The translations under genes were made by a program, and so were the position numbers. From an uncultured Eubacteriales bacterium (GTDB taxonomy: Bacteria; Bacillota; Clostridia; Oscillospirales; CAG-272): a DNA stretch of 64,000 bases. Location: contig CAKRZE010000006.1 in assembly GCA_934432725.1 (NCBI GenBank), positions 1 through 64,000 on the forward strand, given 5' to 3'. The notes under the pieces were generated by a model that saw only the letters and a program-made list of their open reading frames with translations, made no database searches and was not told the DNA's origin. This document shows, piece by piece, positions 25,681 through 34,047 of the stretch. Numbering within the stretch: the stretch's first letter is position 1; each line of letters opens with the position of its first letter.

Positions 25681-25990
25681 TTCAGACTTTATTGTGTTTT
25701 GCTGACAAAAAACGCGCTCCCGCCGCAAAGCCCGTCATCCGGTCCGCCGGGTAACAAAGGCTGCGCGGCAGTGCTTCCGGCAGCCCTGTCCTGCGGCACC
25801 TCCGTACTGCACGATGCTCTGCCAGAGCCGCCCGGCTTCCGCAGACGGATATCTTTGCGGACGCTGCGGGCCGCTGCCGGTGCACGGAGAACGTTCGTAC
25901 TGGAATTTCATACGCCGAGCCGCCCGGGCATCGTCCCGGTCCGTCGGCTGACACTCCATATCAACCTTAAGGCAGAAAGGAATGCACCCT

Positions 25991-27100
25991 ATGAAGAAAA
26001 CAGTCATTCATGAAAACCAGAGGGGACTCCTGTTTGTAAAAGGCAGGCTGAGCCGCCTTCTGGAAAGCGGCACATACCGCGAAACAAAAAATAAAAAAAT
26101 CGAGATTCTGTCTCTTTCCGAGCCCCTCTCCTCCGCATACTGCTCTTTGGAGACGCTCCTTTCGATTCCGGAAATTGCGGCATCGACCGAATGCGCTGAG
26201 GTTCCGGATCAGTTCCTGGCGCTGCATTATACAGACGGAAAATTCGCACAGGTTCTGCCTGCGGGAAAATACGCATTCTGGAGCATTTACGAAAAGCATA
26301 CCTTCCGGCTTGCGGACATTTCCGCGCCGGAGACGCCGGACGATATTCCTCCGTACATATTCGAGCGGATTCCGGAGGATTATGTACAGAAAATCGAAAT
26401 CGCATCCCATCAGAAGGCGGGACTCTTTTTCGACCAGAAGCTGGTTCGTGTGCTGGAGGCAGGAACCTACTATTTCTGGAGGAACGCTGTCCGTGTCGAA
26501 GCCAAGCCGGCTGACACCCGTCTGACCGTCATTGATGTTTCGGGACAGGAGCTTCTGACGCGGGATAAGGTTACCCTGCGCATCAACTTTGTGTGCAGCT
26601 ACAGAATCATAGACTGCATTAAAATCTTCACGGAAATTGACAGCTATGAGGAACAGCTTCACCTTGCCGCACAGCTGGCGCTGCGGGAATATGTCAGCAG
26701 ATACCGGCTGGACGAGATCCTGGAAAACAGAGATCAGCTGTCACAGTATGTACTGGCATACCTGAAGGAGCGGGAGGAATCCCTGTATGTCAGAATCGAA
26801 GAAGCGGGAGTCAAGGACATTATCCTGCCGGGAGAAATCCGCGCCATTATGAACGAGGTGCTTGCAGCCGAAAAACGGGCACAAGCCAACGTCATTGCGC
26901 GGAGAGAAGAGGTAGCCTCAACCCGTTCCCTCCTCAACACCGCCAGACTGATGGAAGAAAACCAAACGCTGTATCAGCTCAAGGAGCTGGAATATATTGA
27001 GCGAATCTGCGAGCATGTCGGAAATATCAACCTCAATGCCGGCGGAGACATTTTGTCCCAGCTTTGCAGCGTACTGAAGGGCACGGAACCGAAAGGCTGA
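25991..27100 (+). CDS. SPFH (band 7)/slipin-like protein
   Basis: A 369-residue soluble-looking protein. The SPFH domain spans about 145-300 (AGLFFDQKLVRVLEAGTYYFW, VSGQELLTRDKVTLRINFVCSYRI, LREYVSRYRLDEIL), followed by a helical segment (LAAEKRAQANVIARREE) and a C-terminal tail. There is no transmembrane segment, unlike typical slipins. I prefer ATG 25991 (AAAGGA nine bases upstream) over ATG 25982. SPFH proteins form membrane-associated rings; the role here is unknown and no NfeD partner is adjacent. Confidence 0.8.
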   Translation: MKKTVIHENQRGLLFVKGRLSRLLESGTYRETKNKKIEILSLSEPLSSAYCSLETLLSIPEIAASTECAEVPDQFLALHYTDGKFAQVLPAGKYAFWSIYEKHTFRLADISAPETPDDIPPYIFERIPEDYVQKIEIASHQKAGLFFDQKLVRVLEAGTYYFWRNAVRVEAKPADTRLTVIDVSGQELLTRDKVTLRINFVCSYRIIDCIKIFTEIDSYEEQLHLAAQLALREYVSRYRLDEILENRDQLSQYVLAYLKEREESLYVRIEEAGVKDIILPGEIRAIMNEVLAAEKRAQANVIARREEVASTRSLLNTARLMEENQTLYQLKELEYIERICEHVGNINLNAGGDILSQLCSVLKGTEPKG

Positions 27101-27391
27101 TGCCCCTCCCGATGTGAGCTGCTTTGCGGCTCTCCCGAGCAGACCCGAAGGCTGCAATCCATCGGCACACTTGATCCCCGCATCCGGCACGTACCTCGGA
27201 CGCACTTCCGGGAACCGGGAAGCCCTTTTTCTGTGAAGCCGGGGATTTTGCCAAATCATCTGCCGATAAATCTTCCGAAAGAAAAAAGCCGGACGGACTG
27301 CGGACCATTCCGCAAGCCGTTCGGCTTCTATGTACGCCCTGCCCTCTCCCGGCGTGCGCCGCACCCGAGGGTCTTCCGTCTGCCCCGCCGC
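27101..27391. other. Gene-free spacer between convergent genes
   Basis: About 290 bp between the SPFH gene and a convergent TetR gene. No strong terminator hairpin or gene recognised. Confidence 0.5.
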
Positions 27392-27976
27392 TCAGTCTCT
27401 CACATCCGGCATGCCGGAAACCAAAGCCGAAACATACCGCTTCATATCCCCCAGTGCGATATTCTGTCCGTTCTGCAGGTACCAGATCGCAAGCGATGCA
27501 AGCCCTCCCGCATAAAAGCGGGCAACGGCTGCCGCCGGCACCTCCCCGCAGTATGCCTGCTCCGCATTGCCGACATATCCCTTTACCGCCTTGACCGAAA
27601 TCTCATAGAGCATGCGCAGCACAACATCGCTCTTATTATGCTCCAGAATACTCAGGTATGCCGTGCGGTTTTCCGCCAGATAACTGAAAATCCGATCTGC
27701 AAGCAGCATGTACAGCTCCCGCTTTCTGTCGGAAAGTGCGGAAAGCTCCTCTGCGGACAAAAGCGAAAGCTGTAATTCCTGCATCAGACTCGCAAGCAGA
27801 TGATATTTATCCTCATAATGCTTATAAAACGTTGTTCTGTGGATCATGGCACGGTCACAGATTTCATTGACGGTAATATCCTCGATCGGCTTTTCCTGAA
27901 GCAGCCGGAACAAAGCATCCTTCAGAAGCTTTTTGGTTCTGACAATACGCAGATCCTCTTTATACGTCTCCATCAT
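27392..27976 (-). CDS. TetR-family regulator
   Basis: A 194-residue regulator. HTH at about 27-60 (ITVNEICDRAMIHRTTFYKHYEDKYHLL); the C-terminal domain resembles the TetR_C_8/DhaS-like group. Start ATG 27976 has GGAGG seven bases upstream. A 17-bp inverted repeat lies 22 bases upstream of the start (27999-28015), suggesting autoregulation. The flanking genes (SPFH protein, pssA) are not obvious targets. Confidence 0.88.
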   Translation of the reverse strand: MMETYKEDLRIVRTKKLLKDALFRLLQEKPIEDITVNEICDRAMIHRTTFYKHYEDKYHLLASLMQELQLSLLSAEELSALSDRKRELYMLLADRIFSYLAENRTAYLSILEHNKSDVVLRMLYEISVKAVKGYVGNAEQAYCGEVPAAAVARFYAGGLASLAIWYLQNGQNIALGDMKRYVSALVSGMPDVRD

Positions 27977-27998
27977 ACATATTCCTCCCGTGAAATCT

Positions 27999-28015
27999 AC
28001 AAATATGTCATTTGT
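27999..28015. promoter_or_regulatory. Operator-like inverted repeat
   Basis: ACAAAT-N5-ATTTGT, perfect six-base arms, between the TetR start (27976) and the rightward promoter at 28031-28059. Bound TetR could repress both directions. Confidence 0.65.
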
Positions 28016-28030
28016 GTCTATAAAACAGCA

Positions 28031-28059
28031 TTGATTTTCGGCAAAAAATCAGGTATAAT
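28031..28059 (+). promoter_or_regulatory. Promoter reading into pssA leader region
   Basis: TTGATT (28031-28036), 17-bp spacer, TATAAT (28054-28059). It precedes pssA by about 580 bases, so any transcript would start with a long leader containing the repeat array at 28186-28460. A weaker second candidate (TTGGCA-17-TATAGC, 28504-28532) lies closer to pssA. Confidence 0.65.
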
Positions 28060-28185
28060 AATGTGCATAAAGGCTTCTTGCGGCAATCGGACACCCCCTG
28101 CATTCATACAATATAGACAAAGACTGACTTACATACAAATAAAGAAATCCCCTCAGGGGATGCCTTGCGGCATGCTGTCCGCGAC

Positions 28186-28460
28186 GGCTGCACGCCGGAG
28201 GTTCATGTCGGGGCAAGCAAACGCCGGAAAATTCTTCCCGCGAAGACTTCAGCGCACAATGCTCTGCAAACAAGGCTGCACGCTTGTAAGGATATTCCCG
28301 TACCTCGCAGAGAAGCGCACGCCCTGCCCGATAAGCAAAGCATGCGGCTGTACGGACTTTTCACGCCGCAGCAAAAAGCATGCGCAGCGGTGCGATCGCA
28401 CAAAACCGGCTTTGCTCTGCATGCAGAATGCGGCGGCTGCACGGATATTTCACACCGCAG
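28186..28460 (+). repeat. Degenerate tandem repeat array in pssA leader
   Basis: Four units begin with GGCTGYACG at 28186, 28274, 28346 and 28435 (spacing 88, 72 and 89 bases). Units 3 and 4 share TTTCACRCCGCAGC soon after. The array is GC-rich with self-complementary parts and shows no coding character. Confidence 0.6.
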
Positions 28461-28638
28461 CAGGATGCCGCGCCGGCAGCTGCCCATCCCCGGAAGCCTT
28501 GGTTTGGCAAGGATGCCCTTATGTATTATAGCACATTATCCGCCAAGCGTCAAGATAAGTATACAGAAATATGTGCATACTCAGTCCAAAATCAAAACCT
28601 TTATCTGAAATATCAGAAGCACCGGAAAGGAATTCGCC

Positions 28639-29259
28639 ATGAGACTGATCGGCTATTACAACTACACGGTTATTGCAACCTATCTCGGTCTTGCCAGCGC
28701 AGTACTCGGCATCTGCTTCTCATCCGAAATGAAGCCGCGCGAGGCATTGCTCTGTCTGATGCTTGCAGGCGCATGCGACATGGTTGACGGAAAGATTGCC
28801 TCCACACGGAAAAGAACAAAGGAAGAAAAATCCTTCGGCATTCAGATTGATTCTCTTTGCGATCTTGTCAGCTTCGGCGTTCTTCCCGCGATGATCGTCC
28901 TGCAATTTCCGATTTCCCCTCTCCTGCGTTTTATATCCGCCATGGCTCTGATTCTGGGCGCCGTCATCCGGCTCGCCTACTATAATGTCACGGAAATCGA
29001 ACGTCAGGCAAACGAAGCCGGCTCCCGCCTGTATTATGAGGGGCTTCCGGTCACAGCCTCCGCACTGCTTTTCCCGCTTGCATTCCTCCTCCGCGGTATA
29101 TTGGGAAGCTATCTCGGAATTGCCTGTGCCGTTGCCGCTCTTCTCACCGCAATTTCCTTTATCCTGCCGTTCCGTCTGAAAAAGCCGAAGGGACTTCAGC
29201 TGATATGCATGGGAACGGCGGGACTTGCCATCCTGATTCTTTTGGTTGTCCTTCCGTAA
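28639..29259 (+). CDS. pssA: CDP-diacylglycerol--serine O-phosphatidyltransferase-like enzyme
   Basis: A 206-residue integral membrane enzyme of phospholipid synthesis. The CDP-alcohol phosphatidyltransferase signature lies at about 47-76: DMVDGKIAS, then GIQIDSLCD, with all four aspartates. The usual DGxxAR arginine is serine (DGKIAS). Six or so hydrophobic segments fit the family, and the YYEGLPVTASAL motif is typical of PssA. AAAGGA precedes the start. No psd gene is nearby. Confidence 0.85.
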   Translation: MRLIGYYNYTVIATYLGLASAVLGICFSSEMKPREALLCLMLAGACDMVDGKIASTRKRTKEEKSFGIQIDSLCDLVSFGVLPAMIVLQFPISPLLRFISAMALILGAVIRLAYYNVTEIERQANEAGSRLYYEGLPVTASALLFPLAFLLRGILGSYLGIACAVAALLTAISFILPFRLKKPKGLQLICMGTAGLAILILLVVLP

Positions 29260-29265
29260 AAAACG

Positions 29266-29325
29266 TTTCGAAAAATAAAAAGATCGGCGGTGCTAAAAAC
29301 TCGTTTTGAGTTTTTAGCACCGCCG
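29266..29325. terminator. Perfect 18-bp stem, bidirectional terminator
   Basis: CGGCGGTGCTAAAAACTC (29285-29302) pairs perfectly with 29308-29325 around GTTTT. Toward the minus strand it is followed by a U-rich stretch (complement of 29266-29281). It sits between convergent pssA and the DUF5662 gene. Confidence 0.8.
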
Positions 29326-29431
29326 TTGGCATTGGTCCAAACGGTCAAGCAACGCCGTTTTGCCGCAAAAAACAATCGCACGGGGCAAAAACAGTCATGC
29401 TCACATCAAAAATGCCGGATCCGGACCGGCA
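29290..29431 (+). repeat. Dispersed intergenic repeat B, copy 1
   Basis: About 140 bp similar to 60812-60965. The core starts CGGTCAAGC, CGCCGTTTTGCCGCA, then GGGCAAAAAC, CACATCAAAA and ACCGGCA in the same order. Both copies lie between a rightward gene and a convergent leftward gene. Confidence 0.7.
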
Positions 29432-29432
29432 T

Positions 29433-29972
29433 TTACCGATCCGTTTCCCGAAGCGACCGTACAAACGCAAACGCAGCCTCCTCCCCGTCCTGTGCCAGAA
29501 TTGTCAGCATCTTTTCCAGCAGGTCCGAGGTGGACGCTTCAATCCTGCGGCAAGGCTTTGCGCGCAGAAAATACTCCAGCGGATCCCTTTGCGTGTACAG
29601 CGCTCCGCGATATATCCTGGATGCGGCAACCCGGTCGCAAAACATCTCCTTCACATACCGGATAGGCATCCTGACCGGACGCATTTCACGCGTCACGGGG
29701 TCATAATCCGTCCAATATTCAAAATGATGCCGGTTCCTCCCCTTATGGTGCATCCATGCATAGGAAAAACCGTATGCCTCACGCTCTCCCTCGTTCGGGC
29801 TGCGTGTCCCCTGATAATATTTCACGCCGTAACGGAATTCTGCGGGACTGTACTTCGACAGATCATGAAGTAAGCCCTGCCAAAAGATTCCCGCCTTGGC
29901 GCAGTTACGAATCACCGCGTGTCTGTGCCGCGTAATTGTCCTCAGATGTCCCCAAAAATTGTGTAAATTCAT
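29433..29972 (-). CDS. DUF5662-family protein
   Basis: A 179-residue protein with conserved HRHAVIRNCAKAGIFWQGLLHDLSKY (read in parts, about 16-41), GVKYYQGTRSPNEGE near 49 and YAWMHHKGRNRHHFEYW near 71. The clustered His and Asp residues suggest a metal-binding HD-like active site; the family is sometimes mislabelled catalase. GGAGGG precedes the ATG. No biochemical role is known to me. Confidence 0.75.
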   Translation of the reverse strand: MNLHNFWGHLRTITRHRHAVIRNCAKAGIFWQGLLHDLSKYSPAEFRYGVKYYQGTRSPNEGEREAYGFSYAWMHHKGRNRHHFEYWTDYDPVTREMRPVRMPIRYVKEMFCDRVAASRIYRGALYTQRDPLEYFLRAKPCRRIEASTSDLLEKMLTILAQDGEEAAFAFVRSLRETDR

Positions 29973-30206
29973 GCTGTCCCTCCGCCCTGACGGATGCTCT
30001 CCCTTCCGTATGCAGCTGCAAAGTGTCCGGACCGCATACGGTCTGCACAGCCGCTGCGGTTCAAGCGCCGCAGGTCAGCATCAGACGGTCCCTTTGTGTG
30101 CGGTCCGTTTGACCGGATATCCGAAAAAAGCGCCATAGGGGGATCCCTTCCGCGCCGTCATATCAAACCGCACCTTTTACATCCTCAGGCAAAACCGATA
30201 AAGCAT

Positions 30207-30243
30207 GGGAACGATGCATTCTGTTTTCCACAGCATCGTTCCC
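30207..30243 (-). terminator. Hairpin downstream of small membrane protein
   Basis: GGGAACGATGC (30207-30217) pairs with GCATCGTTCCC (30233-30243). It lies 42 bases after the stop of the gene at 30285. The following minus-strand sequence is only mildly U-rich. Confidence 0.5.
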
Positions 30244-30284
30244 ATCGTTTCTTCATGCATCAGCCATGCCGCAAAGTCCGGCAT

Positions 30285-30602
30285 TCATCTTTTTTCCGGA
30301 ATATACTCCCGGTCATAGGAGACGTTCCCTGTGATTCTCCCGCTCTCAGCCTCATCGGCAGCGCCCTTCATAAACAGAATTCCCAAAAGAATAATCCCCA
30401 CAGACACAAGCGCCACAACCGCGCAAAACAAAAGAACCGTCCAAAAGGTCCCGTGACTGCGCTTTTTCTTCCCGTTCGCAGCATGCTGCTGTGCCTCATA
30501 CGCATCGTATGCCAATCTGCACCGCATTCCGCCGAATGAGTTATTACATGTGTCCTGCATCTGCGCGTCTGACTGATTCTTTTTATCGCCTGTTTGCATC
30601 AT
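30285..30602 (-). CDS. Small single-span membrane protein
   Basis: A 105-residue protein with a polar N-terminus, a basic patch (KKKRSHG), one transmembrane helix at about 53-78 (FWTVLLFCAVVALVSVGIILLGILF) and a charged C-terminal tail. Family not recognised. It stands alone between the DUF5662 gene and tatD. Codon use and a hairpin behind it make it plausible as a real gene. Confidence 0.55.
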   Translation of the reverse strand: MMQTGDKKNQSDAQMQDTCNNSFGGMRCRLAYDAYEAQQHAANGKKKRSHGTFWTVLLFCAVVALVSVGIILLGILFMKGAADEAESGRITGNVSYDREYIPEKR

Positions 30603-30820
30603 GCTCTTATCACCGTTTCAAAAAGCGCCAAACGCCCTTTATCCCATATCTGCCTGTCGGTTGGTTCCCTGCTATGCTCTCTCCGCACGCGCCGTCCGGA
30701 AAAGAACAACTATAGGATACCATGCACATTTAAAAAAACCGTGCATGAACTGTATCATATTTTCAAGGGATTTGTAAATGATGCAAAAACGCAGTTTGAA
30801 TAACTCATGAACGAAAACAC

Positions 30821-31594
30821 CTATATCCTGTAAATCCGTCTTGCATTTTCCGTGGTGTGCCGGCAAAGCTCCGAAAAATCCTCTCCGCGCACCTCTGCCG
30901 CCTTCTCTGCCGTATAGACCATCAGGGACGAGTCGTTTCTCCTGCCGCGCATCGGATGCGGAGCCAGATACGGACAGTCGGTCTCCAGAAGAAGCCGGTC
31001 CTGCGGCACCGCACGCACCGCCTCCAGAATTCTGGAAGCGTTTTTGAAGGTAATCACGCCGCTGAAGGAAATATAGTAGCCCCGCCTGACAAGCTCCCGG
31101 ATCATCTCGGCACTTCCGCTGTAGCTGTGAAGGATGCCGGTCACACCGTCAAATTCCCGGATAATGTCCATGGTATCGCCGTGCGCATCCCGGTCATGAA
31201 TAATCACAGGATAGCCGGTCTCGCGTGCAAGCGCCATCTGTGCCCTGAACCATTTTTTCTGATGCTCCTCATCGCGCGGCTCCCAGTGATAATCCAATCC
31301 GATCTCCCCGATTGCCACCGCCTTCGGATGCGCCAGCATGCGCCTGATGCCGTCCAGCTCCGCATCAAAATCAAAGTATGTACTGCAATCCTCCGGATGC
31401 ATGCCGACGGCGGCATACATCCCCGCATACCGCTCCGCAAGCGCTATGCATGCCGCGCTGGTCCCGGGATTGGTTCCCGCATTCAGGATATACCCAACCT
31501 CGGACCCCCGGAAAACGGCGTCGATCGCCGCCTCCCGGTCGCCGTCAAAGCGCGCATCAAAATAGTGCGCATGCGTATCAAAAAGCACTGCCAT
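30821..31594 (-). CDS. tatD: TatD-family metal-dependent deoxyribonuclease
   Basis: A 257-residue TIM-barrel hydrolase. Metal ligands are visible: THAH near residue 8, E in GEIGLDYHW (about 96), H in IIHDRD (about 132), H in ILHSYSG (about 155) and D in LETDCPY (about 203). Likely a 3'-5' DNA exonuclease or related hydrolase in DNA repair or RNA turnover. Its ATG overlaps the metG stop by one base (TGATG), so it is translationally coupled, a common metG-tatD arrangement. Confidence 0.92.
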   Translation of the reverse strand: MAVLFDTHAHYFDARFDGDREAAIDAVFRGSEVGYILNAGTNPGTSAACIALAERYAGMYAAVGMHPEDCSTYFDFDAELDGIRRMLAHPKAVAIGEIGLDYHWEPRDEEHQKKWFRAQMALARETGYPVIIHDRDAHGDTMDIIREFDGVTGILHSYSGSAEMIRELVRRGYYISFSGVITFKNASRILEAVRAVPQDRLLLETDCPYLAPHPMRGRRNDSSLMVYTAEKAAEVRGEDFSELCRHTTENARRIYRI

Positions 31595-33531
31595 CAGTGA
31601 ATCCTGCTTCCGTTCTTGCTTTCCCCGTCCGGGAAAACCACATGAATTCCGCCCTTTTCATCGGTTGACGCAAGCAGCATGCCTTCGCTCTCCACACCGC
31701 AGAGCACCGCCGGCTTCAGGTTTGCCACAACAACAACCTTTTTGCCGATCAGGTCCTCCGGACGATAAAATTTTGCGATTCCGGAAACGATCTGACGCTT
31801 CTCATAGCCCAGATCAATTTGCAGCTTCAACAGCTTCTTTGCCTTCGGAACCGGTTCCGCCGCAATCACCTGTGCCACCCGAAGCTCCACGGTCGAAAAT
31901 GCATCGATCCCGATCAGCTCCTCACAGTCATCGGGACGCGGCTCTGCCGGAGTCTGCTGCGGCGCATGCAGCGCTTCCAAACGTTCCGTCGTTTCCTTTT
32001 CGTCCAATCTCGCAAACAGCACACACGCCTCCCCGAGCGGCTTTCCGGCTTCCAGACCGCCGAACGTCAGCGCATCGCAGTCCGTGGCAAGCTGCTTCAG
32101 AATATTGCGGGATGCGTCCGGCAGGAAGCAGCCGAGCATAACGCTGCCCAGACGGATCGTTTCCAGCAAATGATACATCACCGTTCCGAGCCGAGCGCGG
32201 TTTGCCTCGTCCTTTGCAAGCGTCCACGGAGTCGTCTCATCAATATATTTATTGGCACGCTTGAACAGGGAGAATACGGCGTCCACAGCGTCCGCAATAT
32301 GATACGTGTCCATCTTCTCCGTAAAGATCCGGACCGTCTCCGCACAGCAGTTTTCAAGCTCGCAGTCAAGCCCGTTCTTTTCGCCCGGCGCAGGCACGAT
32401 TCCGTCAAAATATTTGCGCGTCATCGCATGGGTCCGGTTGACCAGATTTCCGAGGTTGTTGGCAAGGTCGCCGTTATACCGCGCAATCAGATTTTCAAAG
32501 GTGATCGTTCCATCCTGCTGATACGGCATCTCGGAAAGTACATAGTGGCGAACACCGTCCACGCCGAAAATCCCGGCAAGCTCGTCCGCATACATCACGT
32601 TGCCCTTGGACTTGCTCATCTTGTCGGCTCCCGCGGAAAGCCACGGATGACCGAAAATCTTTTCCGGCAGCGGCAGCTCTAGAGCCATGAGGAAGATCGG
32701 CCAGTAAATCGTGTGGAAGCGCAGAATATCCTTTCCGATGATATGGACGTTGGCGGGCCAATACCGCTTAAAATGCTCCGACTGCTCCTCATACGTCTTG
32801 TCCGGGTCGTATCCGAGCGCACTGATGTAGTTGGTCAGAGCGTCCAGCCAGACATATATCACATGCTTCGGATCGAAATCCACCGGAATGCCCCACGTAA
32901 AGCTGGTACGGGAAACACACAGGTCCTGAAGCCCCGCCTTAAGGAAGTTATTGACCATTTCCTTCTTGCGGGATTCCGGCTCGATAAACGACGGATGCTC
33001 CTCAATATATGCCATCAGACGGTCCACATATTTGCTCATCCGGAAGAAGTATGCTTCCTCCTTTGCCTGCTGCACCGGTCTTCCGCAATCGGGGCATTTT
33101 CCGTCTACGACCTGTGTTTCGGTGAAGAAGGACTCGCAGGGGGTGCAATACCATCCTTCGTAATGTCCCTTATAGATGTCTCCCTGCTCATAGAAGCGTT
33201 TGAAAATCCGCTTGACCGTTTCGGTATGCTTCGGATCGGTCGTCCGGATAAAATAATCGTACCCGGTATGCATGCCGTCCCAAATGGCGCGAATCTGACC
33301 GGAAACCCCGTCCACATAGGTCTGCGGCGAAATACCCGCCTCGTTGGCAAGCAGCTCGATCTTCTGTCCGTGCTCGTCCGTTCCGGTGCAAAGGTATACA
33401 TCAAAGCCCCTCATGCGCTTATAGCGGGCAATGGCATCTGCCATAATGATCTCGTATGTATTGCCGATATGCGGCTTTCTGGAAGCATACGCGATTGCTG
33501 TCGTCATATAAAACTTGTCACTCATGTTCAT
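31594..33531 (-). CDS. metG: Methionyl-tRNA synthetase
   Basis: About 645 residues. It charges initiator and elongator tRNA-Met. HIGH motif PHIGN is near residue 20, a zinc knuckle (CTPC...CPDC) near 130-150, and KMSKSKGN near 295. The C-terminal 110 residues (from FSTVELRVAQVIAAEPVPKAKKL) are the OB-fold tRNA-binding domain. The ATG at 33531 has AGGGG six bases upstream; GTG 33534 and ATG 33525 are alternatives. I found no T-box leader upstream. Confidence 0.95.
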   Translation of the reverse strand: MNMSDKFYMTTAIAYASRKPHIGNTYEIIMADAIARYKRMRGFDVYLCTGTDEHGQKIELLANEAGISPQTYVDGVSGQIRAIWDGMHTGYDYFIRTTDPKHTETVKRIFKRFYEQGDIYKGHYEGWYCTPCESFFTETQVVDGKCPDCGRPVQQAKEEAYFFRMSKYVDRLMAYIEEHPSFIEPESRKKEMVNNFLKAGLQDLCVSRTSFTWGIPVDFDPKHVIYVWLDALTNYISALGYDPDKTYEEQSEHFKRYWPANVHIIGKDILRFHTIYWPIFLMALELPLPEKIFGHPWLSAGADKMSKSKGNVMYADELAGIFGVDGVRHYVLSEMPYQQDGTITFENLIARYNGDLANNLGNLVNRTHAMTRKYFDGIVPAPGEKNGLDCELENCCAETVRIFTEKMDTYHIADAVDAVFSLFKRANKYIDETTPWTLAKDEANRARLGTVMYHLLETIRLGSVMLGCFLPDASRNILKQLATDCDALTFGGLEAGKPLGEACVLFARLDEKETTERLEALHAPQQTPAEPRPDDCEELIGIDAFSTVELRVAQVIAAEPVPKAKKLLKLQIDLGYEKRQIVSGIAKFYRPEDLIGKKVVVVANLKPAVLCGVESEGMLLASTDEKGGIHVVFPDGESKNGSRIH

Positions 33532-33534
33532 CAC

Positions 33535-33717
33535 CCGCCCCTGCCGGATATATGCGGCGGAGCATCCTTTCTTTTATGAATTGCGAATTGCTTTGATATT
33601 ACAGCGTACTGCCAGACGGAGATTTTTCGGGTTTGCATGAAGAACCGCCGCCGATACGGAAACAGGGAAATGGGCATCCGGACAGCGCCTGCCGCAGTGC
33701 AGACACACTCCGGAAAA
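33535..33717. other. metG upstream spacer, left part
   Basis: About 180 bp upstream of metG before repeat A copy 2. No T-box motif or clear promoter pair recognised. Confidence 0.45.
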
Positions 33718-33853
33718 GCGAATCCGGAGCGGGCGGCTGTGACGCCGGTGCCGGAGCCTCGGTACGCTTCACCGTGGCTGCGCAGCCGTGGCTGACCGGA
33801 ATCGGATGACCGAACGCGCGGCACCGCTGCCCGGAAGCGGTGGCATACCGATC
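33718..33853 (+). repeat. Dispersed intergenic repeat A, copy 2
   Basis: About 136 bp matching 25273-25407 with substitutions and short indels spread through it. It lies upstream of metG. Differences occur on both sides of possible stems (for example around GCAGC...GTGGC), so a conserved RNA or DNA fold is possible. Confidence 0.75.
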
Positions 33854-33890
33854 CATTCAGTCTTTATTCGGGACGGCTTTGCTCCCGCCC

Positions 33891-34001
33891 CGGCATGCAG
33901 GCGCCGTCAGGCGATGGCTGCTTTGATGCCGAACGGCGCGAATCTCCTCCTGCGCACGGTGTCTGTTCCGACACGGAGTGTCCCGGCATGCAGGCGCCGA
34001 C
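33891..34001. repeat. 18-bp direct repeat pair
   Basis: CCCGGCATGCAGGCGCCG occurs near 33,892 and again near 33,984, about 92 bases apart. It contains the palindromic GCATGC and GGCGCC cores. No function recognised. Confidence 0.6.
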
Positions 34002-34047
34002 TGCCAACCGGAAGACATAAGCGCATTTTTTGCCTTCCCCGATGCCG

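Noticed and set aside
28186..28460. CRISPR array
   Set aside because: The units are degenerate, of uneven spacing (72-89), with no constant short repeat and no cas genes.
28165..28608. 147-codon frame across the tandem repeats before pssA
   Set aside because: The coding signal comes only from repeat units; different units read in different frames, so a protein is unlikely.
33718..33853. T-box leader of metG suggested by GGTGCCGCG on the minus strand
   Set aside because: The conserved TGGNACCGCG box is not matched, no specifier stem is visible and the related copy at 25273 lacks the motif.
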